Positions 26,223-37,894 of a stretch of DNA of 64,000 bases are shown here, piece by piece; positions within the stretch are counted from its first letter, which is position 1, and every line of letters begins with the position of its first letter. A model generated the notes under the pieces. The model did not search any database, was not told the DNA's origin, and saw only the letters and a list, made by a program, of their open reading frames with translations. Source of the DNA: Cubamyces lactineus (Eukaryota; Basidiomycota; Agaricomycetes; Polyporales; Polyporaceae); NCBI GenBank assembly GCA_022376465.1, contig JACDTU010000014.1, forward strand, positions 124,001 through 188,000. The letters are read 5' to 3'. Made by a program: the position numbers and the translations under genes.

Positions 26223-28660
26223 ATGGCGAAGGTTCAGCTCTATGTATACGACCTCAGCAATGGCCTCGCGAAGCAGCTTTCGCGGCAGTTGACCGGCCGT
26301 CAGATAGACGGTATTTGGTGCGTGGGATTCATATGCTTGGAATAACCATTTGATACCAATAGCCGGAGCAGGCACACATCCGTCGTTGTGTTTGGAAAGG
26401 AGATATTCTATGGGCAAGGCATCTGCATAACGCAGCCCGGAATGTCTCATGTACGTGCCCTCTTGCTCTCGCGTAACTACAGAACTCACAACGTGTACTG
26501 TCAATAGCACGGAAGGCCCTTACAAATTGTAGACATGGGGGAAACATCTATAGACGAAGAGACTTTTAACGAGTATCTCGAAGAGATGCGCAGCCATTAC
26601 ACTGCAGACAAGGTATGACGCGTCCCCCCTTCACTGTGGACTATGCTTTGACTGACGCGGCCTCAGTACCACCTCCTAGACTTCAACTGCAACTCGTTCA
26701 CCAACGATTGCGTAGGCTTCCTTACTGGAGGCTCGATACCCGCTTGGATAAAGGGTGGGAATCCGTCGCACTATATGTACACGTTGCAGCGTACTGACGA
26801 CCATTTCCACAGATCTACCTTCGGACTTCCTCTCAACTCCCTTCGGCGCGGCTTTGCGCCCCACTATTGATGCCATGTTCCGCCGCCCCGTACCCGGTGC
26901 CGCACCCTCCGCAGCTCCTCAGGTGCAGATGCCTGCGCCAGAGACTCTCAACGCCGCTGCCTCCGCTTCTCCCAACCCCGCCCTCGCTTCCGCTCTTCTT
27001 CAAGCTGTCGCCTCCCAGGCATATTCCTCAGGATCGCTCTCCGCCCCCACCCCATCCACGTTCCCTACGACCTCATCCTCCGCAGGCTCAAACAGTGGCA
27101 GTTCGACCGTCGCGGGTCCGATCCACATGTGCACAAATCCGTCGTCGCTGCATTCGCTCTTGCAGACGCATCGCGCGGCAGTCGTGCTCTTTACCTCGCC
27201 GACGTGCCCGCCGTGTAGGATGATCGAGCCTGTGTTCGAGGACTTGGCGCATCAGAAGACACACGGGAGCGGGGGTGGGCGGGTTGCCTTTGTGAAGGTG
27301 GATTTGTCAGTCGGTATGGGTAACCAGGTTGCGAGTGAATGGGGTGTGAGGGTCACCCCTACGTTCCTATTCTTCTTGGACGCCAAGAAGGTAACCACAT
27401 AGCTCTTCAATGCTGTCAGTTGCAGTGGTTGACCGGGTGATGGGCAGATTGAGGAATTGAAGGGCGCGAATGGCACCGAGCTTCGTTCTCAAGTTGACAT
27501 ACTCCTCTACCAAGCATTTCCTCGTGAGTGATAACACATGGTCTATGTCCTGTGTAGATGTTGAACACCTATGCAGCTCATCCCCATACGAAGCTGTCGC
27601 TGCCCGCTGTGGAGGCCCTCTCTACCAACCCGATTCTCTTCACTCAGGTGCCCAACTGGGAAACCGTCTCCACCAAGCTCGCCTCATTCATCGACGCCGC
27701 ATCATCCTCTGCAGAGCTGCAGACAGCGAAACAAGCGTTGATCGCAGCGGTCATCCCTCTCCTCAAGACGCGCTTTCCCGAGAAGGGCTCCCCAGCAGAG
27801 GCTGCGAAGAGGCCTGCCTTCCCCACTCCCGCACCGCTGCTGGCTAGTTGGGCGTCAACTACGGCGAAGATCGCGAGCGTCCTTCCTTCCGCTCAGCTCT
27901 TCCCGCTCGTCGACATGTGGCGGCTGGCCGTACTGGACGAGGGCGTTGCGAACTGGCTCGCGACCGGCCCAAACCCTGACCCGCTCCAATTATTCCTCGA
28001 CAAGGCACTGGAGGTGCTCGAGAGTGTCGATCCGGCACAGAAGTCTGGGGCACGGAACTACCTCCTCACCGTGCTTCGGACGCTCGCGAACGGGTTCTCG
28101 CATGCGGCGTTGAGCAAGACGCTGCTCTCACGCGCGGCCTCCAGCGGGAAGCGCGCGCGGACGACGCGGGCGATCGTCGCGGCGCTCCTCCATGACGATG
28201 CGGCGGTACGCACGGCAGCGGCGAGCTTAGCGTTCAACGTCGCGGCTGCGCTGCAGAAGAGCCGGGTGGAGAAGCTCCGGGGTGTCACCCCAGGCACGGT
28301 TCCTGTGGAAGTGGAGGAAGATGAGGAATGGGAAGTCGAGCTGGTGAGCGCGGTGCTCGAGGCGCTGTCCAACGAGACACAGAGCGAGGAAGTTGGTGAG
28401 TGTGACCCCCTCCCTATAGCGTTTGACGTGGGCTGGTGCTGATAGTTTGCCTCGCAGTCCACCGGTTGACAGCAGCCTTGGCGTTCCTGCTCAGGCTGTC
28501 GCCCTTCTATGAGAGCCAACTGGCCTCTCTTCTGGAGGTGTTGCAATCCCGCGAGACGCTCAAGGGGAAGCTTGCCAAGGGCGGATGCGGGGAGAATGGC
28601 GTGCAGAAACCGGAGGTGCGGAAACTGGTGGCGGAGGTTGCTGAGAAGCTTTGCGCGTGA
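26223..28660 (+). CDS. PPPDE (DeSI-type) peptidase-thioredoxin-PUL three-domain protein
   Basis: The ATG at 26223 opens MAKVQLYVYDLSNGLAKQLS, the start of a PPPDE (DUF862) papain-fold domain. Its catalytic His follows in HTSVVVFGKE and the catalytic Cys in LDFNCNSFTNDCVGFL. A Ser/Ala/Pro-rich linker leads to a thioredoxin domain with the active site SPTCPPCRMIEP (CPPC). The C-terminal half is an all-helical PUL domain (Cdc48/p97-binding in Ufd3/PLAA) ending VRKLVAEVAEKLCA. DeSI proteins remove SUMO or act as deubiquitinases or palmitoyl thioesterases; PUL suggests a link to Cdc48. Several short introns interrupt the PPPDE half, while the PUL part is mostly one long exon (27558-28397). The combination is found in fungi and plants; the exact substrate is unknown. 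Confidence 0.9.
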
Positions 28661-28743
28661 TCTTTATCTTGGGACTTTGCTTTGGATATTGTTATGTGTA
28701 GTGTAGAGACGGGATCATTCATTGTGGTTGGAAGCAAAATGAC

Positions 28744-28747
28744 AAAA
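28744..28747 (-). terminator. RNA polymerase III terminator of the tRNA
   Basis: On the minus strand a run of four T follows the tRNA discriminator base by two nucleotides. Confidence 0.6.
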
Positions 28748-28748
28748 G

Positions 28749-28826
28749 TGATTCAGGCCGGGATCGAACCGACGACCGCCTGTGTCCTCTGTAAGACAGG
28801 TGTGATAACCACTACACCACTGAACC
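28749..28826 (-). tRNA. tRNA-Val (anticodon TAC) with a short 5-nt intron
   Basis: On the minus strand the cloverleaf is complete: acceptor GGTTCAG pairs with CTGAATC (one G-T), D arm with TAGTGG, anticodon stem CCTGT/ACAGG, variable CGGTC, T arm GTCGG-TTCGATC-CCGGC, and discriminator A. The anticodon loop is 12 nt instead of 7. Reading T33-TAC-A37 gives a valine UAC anticodon, with the extra five bases GAGGA (plus-strand 28785-28789) exactly where eukaryotic tRNA introns sit, one base 3' of the anticodon. Five bases is very short for such an intron. The gene lies just after the PPPDE gene on the opposite strand. Confidence 0.85.
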
Positions 28827-28856
28827 GTTGGTGTGGGCTTGTGTGCTGTTGTTCGC

Positions 28857-29950
28857 ATGGGCGACGCAAAAGGAGGGCCCCGGAGCAAAACTCGTGAGTT
28901 GGGTGCTAGGCCGGAAGCGGGGTAGCGGATTGCCGGAGGGGCGTACTTATGGGCGGGGCATGCACTCGACCACCGCCAGTCCGTCCACCTGAGCGACATC
29001 TCCGCCCATGCCAATCAACTAGGGCCTCTTAGCACCTCCTAGCATCTCCCTTTCCTCCTAGAACCGACAACGCCCCTCTATCTCCCCCTCTCATATACCG
29101 CATCCTTTCCGGGATCAGGCAGACGGACCCTCTCAGTCTAATCCTCTGCCCGGACCCATCCACACGCACCCCGCTCCTCGACGCGCTGCAGCTTTTATGT
29201 TCCAGTCAACCACTCGACGCGTTACTCAGGCTTCGACCCGGTCTCTTTCTGCTTTGGTACGTCATCGTGCTTGTTTTTGCGCTTCTTCTGCGCTTCGCGG
29301 CTTCTGCGGGCCTGCGTGGTCTGGGTGGGAAAGGGGAGAAGAGTTGTTTGTGCGGAGCGGCCCGCTCAGCCAGCCGGTAGATGCAATGTGCTGGGCACGG
29401 TGGGAATGCATCGCGCAGTGACGCCAGGCAGGAGTTGACCTTGGATACTCGCATTTGTGGGTGTTCACCTGAACCGACTCTTGCTGCATCCAAGGCCACC
29501 TCTTGTCAATCGACTATCTGGGTCAAATTTGTCTGCGCTTGAGTCTGCTCTACGCCATCCGCACACTCATAAGGCAGTGCAGGCTTATTTTTCGCATTTG
29601 ATCGCGCCCCGGTATACATTCCATACGCGCGCCTGGTCGAGCAGCTTGGTCACCGCAATGGAGAGAACCTGGGGGCGGAGCAGTCGAGGGCGGAGTGATC
29701 CAACCGACCCATTTCCGTGAGCAGCACGCCGTCGGTCGCCATTTTCCTGCTTTTCCTGCGGGAGACCGTATGTCCGTGTCGCTAGCCATATGTATGCGCT
29801 CGCGAGGGGCACTCCAGCACGACCGACTGTGCCCCCATGCGCGCGATCGCCTCGCTGCTCAAGGTACGCTTGCCCCAGACCCCAGAGCCCCCCCGCTTAT
29901 TACCCCGGGAATGCCCTTTCGGGCGCGCCCAGAGAATCCGGGGCGCGTGA
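28857..29950 (+). CDS. unrecognised five-exon gene, about 208 residues
   Basis: I do not recognise the family. Exons 28857-28893, 28939-28978, 29062-29256, 29495-29716 and 29818-29950 join with consistent phase to 627 nt (208 codons plus stop), using donors such as GTGAGT, GTACGT and GTGAGC. The best supported part starts in exon 3 (IYRILSGIRQTDPLSLILC, then LLDALQLLCSSQPLDALL). It continues across a 238-nt intron into PPLVNRLSGSNLSALESALR and AVQAYFSHLIAP, and ends in TTDCAPMRAIASLLK and a short basic tail. The alternating hydrophobic pattern suggests a helical fold without a membrane segment once the intron is removed. The first two exons are the weakest part; the true start may differ. Confidence 0.45.
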
Positions 29951-30070
29951 ACCGTTCGCCCGCCGGTCGTTTTCCGATTTCACGCGCACGCGCATCCCCG
30001 CCTCACGACATACGCTGACCTCGACCCCTACGTCCACTCTGCACACCTGCAGTCTCATAGACCTGCTATC

Positions 30071-32345
30071 ATGTCCAAAGCACGCACATTCAAGTCCTCT
30101 GCCCCGCGCAAGTCGTCCTCGGACGTGCCGCCAGGGTACGTCGCAGACCCGAACGCAGGCCCCATGCTCCGATATGAAGCGTCGCTCCCGCGCCTCCCCG
30201 TGCCCACGCTCTCGTCTACCGCTGCCAAGTATCTCGAGACGGTCGAGCCGCACCTGACCAAAGAGCAGTTCGCGAAGACGCAGGCGGCGGTGCAGGCGTT
30301 CCTCGCGTCCGACCAGGCGAAGGTGCTCCAGGAGCGCCTGCAGGCGCGCGCGGCGGATCCGAGCGTGAAGAACTGGCTCGCGGAGTGGTGGAACGAGACG
30401 GCGTACATGGCGTATCGTGACCCGGTGGTCGTGTACGTGAGCTACTTCTATGTGCACGTGGACGACAAGACGAGGCCGAGCCAGGCGAGGAGGGCCGCCG
30501 AGCTGTTAAAGGCGACCTTGCCATTTAGGCAACTGGTTGAGAGGTGCGTGTCTTCGTTCGTTTTACTTGCATACATGCGCGTGTTCCTAACGAGGATACA
30601 GCGGCCAGCTGGAACCTGAGAAAGTGCGCGGCGCACCTCTGGCAATGTCTTCCTATGAGTGGCTGTAAGGCGTTCTCTACGCTGCCTTCTATGTATGACC
30701 CTCACACGCTCACCCTTCCCAGCTTCCACTCTTGTCGATACCCTACTAAGCCCTCGGATACAGCGAAGAAGTTCGACCCTGCGAAACATAACCACGTCGT
30801 CTTCGTGCGCAAGAACAAGTTCTACAAGGTCGCGCTGACCCACCCGTCCGGACGCGAGTTGTCCGCCGCCGAGCTCGAGGCCCAAATTGAGAAGGTCATT
30901 GAGTTGGCTGGCCAGAAAGCGGCGGCCCCCGTAGGAGCGCTCACTTCGGAGAACCGTGATATCTGGACGAAAGTGAGCATTAGTTGAGGAGCATATAGGG
31001 CGTATGACAGATCGCTAACTGCACGACGATGCAGGCTCGCGCTGCACTCATTGCTGCTTCGCCATCCAACGCGGCGTCGCTTGAGGAGATCGAGTCTGCG
31101 ATCATGGTTGTATGCCTGGATGACACAAAGCCTGTCACCCGCGAACAAGCGAGCTGGCAGTGTTGGGTCGGCGATGGCAGGAATCGCTTCTTCGACAAGC
31201 ACCAACGTACGTACTATTCTTTCTGTCCAATTCGTGTCCTCACCGTTCGTTCTGCCGTCCCGCAGTGATCGTCTTTGAGAATGGCAAGTCCGGCTTCCTC
31301 GGCGAGCACTCCTGCATGGACGGCACGCCCACGCTGCGCATGAACGAGTTCGTCCTCGCCTCCCTCGCGCACAACAAGGTCGACCTCGGGCCTCCCCGCA
31401 CGTCCACGACCGGCACAGACCTCACCGCCCCGCAGGAGCTCTCCTTCACGCTCGACGCGCGCACGCGGCAGTTCGTCGCGGACGCGGAGGCGCATTTCGA
31501 CGCGCTCGTCGCGCAGCACGACATGGAGGTGCTCCACTACGAGGGCTACGGGAAGGAGTATATCAAGGGCCACCGCGCGTCGCCGGACGCGTGGGCGCAG
31601 CTCGTGAAGCAGCTCGCGTTCCACAAGATGTTCGCGCGCCCGGGCGTGTGCTATGAGAGCGCGCAGACGCGCAAGTATCAGCTGGGCCGTACGGAGGTTA
31701 TTAGGAGCGCCAGTAAGGAGAGCAAGGCGTGGGCCGAGGCGATGCTTGATCCCAAGCAGACGGTACGTCTGCCTGTTTTTCTTACTACTGTAACATTGGG
31801 GCGTTCACTTACGGCATCCTTGCTCTGTGTGTCGGGTAGGACGAGCAACGTGCTGCGCTGTTCCGCAAAGCAGTCTCCCGTCACCTGCAGTACGCCGCTT
31901 GGGCCGCCGACGGACAGGGCGTCGACCGCCATCTGTTCGGGCTGAAGAAGTGCCTGAAGGAGGGCGAGCCGCTGCCCGAGATTTACAAGGACGAGGCGTT
32001 CGCGAAGACGAGTCACTGGGAGCTCTCGACCTCGCAGCTTTCCTCGCCCTACCTCGACGGCTGGGGTTACGGCGAAGGTGCGTATTTACCCATCGAGACT
32101 CTGAAGAATGTCCTTGAGATGCTGACGATGTGTCCTTTGTGTGTCATGCAGTCGTCCCTGATGGTTACGGCCTGTCGTACTCCATCGGCGACAACTACAT
32201 CCGCTGGACAATCACGAGTCTGAAGCGTCGTACCGCCGAGCTCAAGCACTACCTCGCGGAGGCGGCGACGGAGACGCGCGAGATGATGGAGCGGGCGGCG
32301 GCGGTCGAGGCTAAGAAGAAGGAGGCGGAGAAGTCGAAGTTGTGA
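30071..32345 (+). CDS. carnitine O-acetyltransferase with C-terminal SKL
   Basis: The choline/carnitine acyltransferase fold is clear. It opens near LPRLPVPTLSSTAAKYLET and continues with KNWLAEWWNETAYMAYRDPV. The catalytic block is GKSGFLGEHSCMDGTPT, whose His is the general base, followed by MNEFVLASL. Next come FHKMFARPGVCYESAQTRKY and the CoA/carnitine region TSHWELSTSQLSSPYLDGWG and PDGYGLSYSIGDNYIRWTIT. It transfers acetyl groups between CoA and carnitine so that acetyl units can move between peroxisomes, cytosol and mitochondria. The last residues are AEKSKL, a canonical PTS1, and no strong N-terminal presequence is evident, so a peroxisomal form is expected. The start ATG 30071 precedes a basic leader. 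Introns are short, with clear GT..AG borders at 30544-30601 and elsewhere. Confidence 0.93.
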
Positions 32346-33005
32346 GCGGGGAGAGTGTCGTAGCCTGGTAGCATCGACCACCTTTCTGCCATCTTTTTGA
32401 AACTTGTTGGATTGTACTACCCTCCGTACAATAGTATGTAATGCATCGAGCATGAAGCTCGTTGAGGTACTTCGCCGGCAATCGTCTGAGTCCACCGTTT
32501 GGCGCGGCGAACTACAACCCCTGCCATATGGGGTTACGCACCCTGCTCGGTGATAGGACGAGCGGCAAATTCGCACTGCTTGACAAGCATCTTCAGGCTC
32601 GAGCTGCTCACTAAGCATCTACATCCGTAGACGCTGGACGTCGTCCGCAGGGCCTGGAGGCGCTTTGTCATGCTTGAGCAGGTCGTGGTCCTAAAGGGGT
32701 TATCGCTAACATGAGAAGCAGGTCCTAGCAGCTCTACTCCGTGTTGGATGCTCGATGTCTTGGGAGGTGTGATCGCGCGCTGACATACTATTGCAGATCC
32801 TCCGCTAAATGTGACATATGTACACACACAGTGACGGATGGTTCATTGTTGAGAGCATACCCATGGACAAGTACAGCTCATAGGGAGGATGTCGAGGGTA
32901 TAAGAGGCAGGTCGGTGGTACCCCAGGAGGCATCCAACATCCTCTCAACACATCTTCTCCCACACGGTCCAATCTCATACTCGCCTTCTTCTCCTATAGT
33001 CAGAA
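32346..33005. other. intergenic region with TATA-like box
   Basis: Contains the 3' flank of the carnitine acetyltransferase gene and the promoter of the Rossmann-fold gene. TATAAG occurs at 32899-32904, about 100 nt before the next ATG. No further gene is seen. Confidence 0.5.
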
Positions 33006-34401
33006 ATGGCCTCCACCAAGACGAACATTCTTCTTACCGGTGCTACCGGTATGCATCCTTCTTGTCACTATATTCGCGCCTAGAACACTACTGACACACC
33101 GACAATTCGTTATAGGCTACATCAGTGCCTCCGTCCTGGAGCGTCTCCTCGCCCATCCCAAGGCCGCGACCTTTGAGATCACCTCTCTCGTCCGCTCGCC
33201 CGAGAAAGCGATGGTTCTCAAGGACAAGTTCGGCGTGAACGTCGTTATCGGCACTCACGCCGAGCACGACAAGCTCACGCAGCTCGCTGAGCGCGCCGAC
33301 GTCGTGATCTCTGTCGTACGTATATGTCGCCTCCAGGTGGGTTTGCATGTTGATCCTGGAATATCGCGCAGACGGACTCGGATGACCTTGCCGCGATCAA
33401 CGCTATCATGCAAGGCCTGAAGAACAAGTTTGAGAAGACCGGTGTCAAGGGGTCTCTCATCCACACCGTACGCAGCTATCAGTTTCTATCCATGTAGAAC
33501 TCTCCACTCACGATGGACGGTGACAGTCCGGCACTGGCTTCCTTACCGACGACGCGCGGGGCATGTACGCGACCGACAAGGTCTACCACGACTCGCGCCC
33601 AGAGGAGATCGAATCTCTACCCGATACCGCGTTCCACCGCAACGTCGATCTCGCCATCATCGGCGCCGACCGCGAGGGTATGCTCACCCTCCCGTTTGCG
33701 TGCGCCCAACCGCTCACCTAGAATTACAGGATATCTCCGTGCCTACATCGTCAGCCCGCCGCTGATCTTCGGCGCGCCCTCTGGGCCCATCTTCGACGCT
33801 GGGCTCGCGAACCGGCACTCCATCCAGATCCCGCTCCTCATCAAGACCTCGCTCGCGCGCGGCCAAGCTGCCATCGTCGGCGAGGGCAAGTCTATCTGGA
33901 ACCATGCCCATGTCAACGATGGTTAGCCCGCTCGCTCTCTCGCTCGTACGTTTAATCCTCTGACACCCTTCGATTAGTCGCGGACTTCTACATCGTCCTG
34001 CTTGACGCCCTCCTTGCCAACGCCGACAAGGTCCCGCACGGCCGCGAGGGGTTCTACATCCTCGAGAACGGCGAGCACACGTGGTACGAGGTCGGCAAGG
34101 CGCTCGCGCAGGCCTTCGTCGAGCTCGGGCTGCAGAAGTCCCCCGAGCCGACGACGCTCACCGCAGAGGAGATCGACAAGTACATCGGCAACACCGTAAG
34201 TCATCTGTACACCGCGCATCAGGGACCTCAGGAACTTACATGCATGTTGCGACTTGCCAGATGATCGCCCATCTCGCCTTGGGCTCCAACGCCCGCGGTC
34301 GTGGTGAGCAAGCGCGTGCGCTCGGGTGGAAGCCCAAGTACGACAAGGCGGACTTGTTGGCGAGCATCAAGCCTGAGGTCGAGGCGCTCCTCCGCAAGTA
34401 A
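33006..34401 (+). CDS. NmrA/extended-SDR-like NAD(P)-binding Rossmann protein
   Basis: The N-terminus (MASTKTNILLTGATGYISAS) has the GxxGxxG dinucleotide loop, split by an intron after the second Gly. It is followed by SLVRSPEKAMVLKDKFGVNV and a Val-rich strand ending in ADVVISV. The middle part contains LIHTSGTGFLTDD and a substrate-side region with SPPLIFGAPSGP and WNHAHVNDVADFYIVLLDAL. The C-terminal helix ends LGWKPKYDKADLLASIKPEV. This matches atypical SDRs of the NmrA/NAD-dependent epimerase type, which act as oxidoreductases or redox sensors. No Tyr-x-x-x-Lys pair is obvious in the usual place, so the catalytic role is uncertain. At least five short introns are present. A cytosolic location is expected. 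Confidence 0.87.
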
Positions 34402-34769
34402 GGCTGGAATTAGATGTGCTTTATAGCTGTTATCATTGGATCTTCATCTGAAATTGGTACATATGAATGATACGATTCCGTTGCACAACGCGGGCGCGAC
34501 GTGTCTACACAAGCATATGCTCGTGAGCAAATACACGGCATCGATCGTTAGATGTCAATGATCGCTCGTGGCTCATGCGGTGACCGTCAACGTGTCTCGT
34601 ACCATTACGCACTGCAGCTCTGATGCTCAGATCATGCTGCTTTGGAGAAGCTGTATGTATGCATGATACGACAGTGACTTGGGAAGGGGGAGGCCTGCGT
34701 GGCAATACTGTGTAAATATATCGTATGCTCAATGATATCACAAGTAGGCTGCAAGTGCAAGGCATTCGC
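34402..34769. other. convergent intergenic region
   Basis: Short gap between the 3' ends of the Rossmann-fold gene and the peroxin candidate on the opposite strand. Only 3' flanks are expected. Confidence 0.5.
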
Positions 34770-37379
34770 CTACAAGCGAGCCACTAACGACCCTGTGCTC
34801 TCCTCCGCGTCAGCTACCGACCCACTGCGGCTTATCAAGGACTCCTGGTTCTGGTCCCACCAATCAATAACAAACTCCTTCTCCGCGTCCCCGATGTCCT
34901 GCAGGACCACCTTGAACAGCGCCTGGACGAGCTCGCCACGCATCTCACCCGTCTTCTCCGCCGGAGACAGCGACGTGATCATCGCTCTGACCTCGCTCAG
35001 TAGGCGCGGCAGGAGGGAGAGCGAGACCGCGGGCACAGTCGCCACTAGTGCAAGGTGTAGGCGGTGGAGATGTTCCGAGGGCGGTGCGGACGTTTCCGTC
35101 GAGCGAGTCCGACGTATCGCGTCCAGGAGCACCTCGATGCAGAGCCACGCCATCGCATCTCCTGCTGGTGTACTTTCCCCATTGCCGCGGCTATCGTGTC
35201 CAAACGCACTTGCGCTGCGTACTAGTGCGGCATACGCCATGCAAAGTTGCGTGGTGCTCAGATGTCCGTCGGAGGCGTTCTGGAAGCGGACAGTGATACC
35301 ATCAGCAGACTAAGGGGATAGGGAGAGCGAAAGCAAGCAGAGTTGCGGTAGAGAGGCGACGTACCTCCACTAGACACTGGGCGTACATCGGCACCAGCTT
35401 CTCGGCAAACGTTGGTTGCACGCGGGCTCTATATGGCTCATCGTGACGACCGGCTTGCTGGGCGTGGGCGGCGAAGACGGCGAGCATAACTGAATGTGCA
35501 GACTCGTAAGTCTCCCGGTAGCTCGGGTCCCACAGGTGTCTGAACGGCGGGCATGGTATAAGTCGGCATGACGGGCACAAAGAACAGGTTGTGCGTACGG
35601 GAGACACAGCGGGAACACCCGCATCTGGATCGTCTCTTCGGAAAGCTTCGCGACCAACTGCTCTACACACGCGAGCACAAACGCTTTCCTCGCATTTTGA
35701 AGTGATCGGGGTATGACATCCACACCTTGACACAGAAAGGCGTGAATTACTCGGTCATTCCCCCGAACGACACTGTAACAAACCTTTCCCCTTATCATCG
35801 GTACTCTGCCCTCGGCAAAGCTCAGCGACGAAGCGTTCCGCGGCCTCATCGCTCGCCGCAAGCACGTCTAGGGCCATATAGAATGCACGCTTGAGCTCCG
35901 GCAGGCCGCCCTCGGCTGTCGATGCGACCCCGCCGAATTGCGGCATCACGAACGACAGCTGCGCGAGAACATGCAGAATGTTCAGCGCTATTGATTGAGG
36001 AGATACCGGTGAGACGGGCTGCAAATGAGGGTTCGGGACGAAGACGACCGCGGCGAGGATTGACTGCGAGAGCATGAGAGTCATGAACAGCAATGTCTTC
36101 AGAATGGACCATGTTGCCGTCGCGATTTCCCGCGTTTCTCCATCTGTGGACAGCCGTTGGACGGTGATGAGATTTGTCACGGGGAGCGACGAACACAACT
36201 TACTGGCCAAGTCGTCTTCCTTGGTCGCTCTTGCCAGAGGACACTTTGTCCAGTCCTGTTCAACCTTGGAAGTAATGGACTGGAGCCGCGCGAGGACGCG
36301 TCCTATTGCCTCCCATCCAGGGGCACGCCTTGATTCCACCAGCACGGTGATGGCACGCGCCGTGAAGCGTGCAATAGAGGACATCGAAGCTATATATGCT
36401 GACCCGGAAACCGAGCGGACCGTGCGCGCGAAAGACGACGCGGGCTGAAGGCCAACTATCAACGATATGTCTGCAAGGGCATATTCATACACAAACCTCA
36501 ATCACAATTCTGCCATCCATGTCTGTTTTGGCTGACAGGGACGCTCCAGAGAGAAATGCTCCGCTGTAAAACGAACGGTCGATGGTTGTCATGAGCACAT
36601 CAATGATAGTCTGCACTGAGTTGAGCGTATGCATACGGAGTGTTAGAGTGAAGGGAAAGCGTACTGGTAAGGGGAGTGCCTGGAGCCGTTCTGCAGCAAT
36701 ACAATGACCACACTGAGATGCTATAAGCATAGCTAAGGGCAGGGGATCTGTATCACAAACGAAGTTGGGCTTCTAATTGAGTATACGCTGTAATCGTGTA
36801 CATACCTTCGTCTGCATTGGTCCCGACTGTTCTCTTGAAGTCCTTTTCCCATCCACTTCCTTCTCTTGCATACTCATCAATCACCTCCGCGAGAGCGATC
36901 ACAACCTCTTCCTCCACCCTGGCTCTCTCCCTTCTCTCCTTATCCTTGAGTTGCAACTCTGCCTCCCAGTCTTCCAGGCCCAGCAAGAGCCCAGATGCGC
37001 ATGCAAGATGCAACACCGCGTCACTACCCTTGAAGCCTTCCCTAACCTCTTTCGACCATTTCGCAAGCTTCGCGCCTACATTCACGCCGCGTGACAGTAG
37101 GCCCCCAGGGTTGGCCTCCGCTTCTTCCTTGAGTACCTCCACACGCAGGTGGACAGCGTGTCGGAACGCGAGTGCGAGCGCAGAGAGTCTCGCATGGGTG
37201 TGTACTCGGAATAGTCGGCTGTTGAGTGTGGTCGCTGTGAGATTTGTCGGGCTTCCAGGGATAGGTATGGGCGGTCGCGCGAGGTAGTGTGCGATAGATG
37301 CTTGGAGGGTCTCGAGCGGGAGAGTAGAAGAAGCCCGAGTCAAGTGACGGATGAGGTTGATGTATCCGCGGTCAGACAT
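34770..37379 (-). CDS. PEX8-like peroxisomal protein (candidate), C-terminal ARL
   Basis: Large, mostly helical protein starting MSDRGYINLIRHLTRASSTL at 37379. Exon 1 (36806-37379) joins to an exon beginning at 36747; further introns lie near 36440-36495, 35400-35800 and 35240-35370. Segments such as LNSVQTIIDVLMTTIDRSFY, ALNILHVLAQLSFVMPQFGG and ELKRAFYMALDVLAASDEAA form amphipathic helical repeats with no enzyme motif. The protein ends GSLVARL; ARL fits the PTS1 consensus [SAC][KRH]L. Length, helical makeup and a terminal PTS1 suit PEX8, the intraperoxisomal peroxin that bridges docking and RING complexes. Identification by composition alone is weak, so other helical scaffold proteins remain possible. 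Confidence 0.55.
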
Positions 37380-37894
37380 CCTTCATAGAGCGTAGCAAGA
37401 CCAGGATAGGGTATCAAGCAGCTTCCACCTCTAAGTTCAAGTAGGAGCAGATGAGAGAGAGACGAGAGCTTGTGGCAGACGCTGCACCCCGCACTGTGTG
37501 GACGCGAGCGCACGACTCTTGCACGGGATTTCACGCGAAAGCGGCGGGCCGGCGCGAGTACCGCTCAGGTCATATCAAGTACTACCGCCAACCCTCCTGC
37601 ACACCGGTCACTAGCCAAGCCCCTTGGTCGACATACTACACGAGTGAACTGATAGCATTGCATTGCAAGAGAGCGAGTACAAATGATCGGAAGAACCACG
37701 TAAAGGAAAGTGCAAGTGCAAAGTATTGATACAACCTTGGAAAAGCCCAAACCGCCAAAAATACACAAACATTGCTGCAAACGATTGACCCGAGAAGAAA
37801 GGAAGAAATGTGGAAATCAAGGGTACAAGGAAGGAGTCGACCCTCCCCCACTGCAGCAATCCTCACCAAGTTTTGAAAACGTCGATTTCGGTCT
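37380..37894. other. intergenic region between the peroxin candidate and the secreted protein gene
   Basis: Upstream flank of the PEX8-like gene and downstream flank of the secreted protein gene. No coding region is supported. Confidence 0.5.

Noticed and set aside
28715..29014. 99-codon minus-strand frame
   Set aside because: It runs through the tRNA-Val gene and the antisense of the first exons of the unrecognised plus-strand gene.
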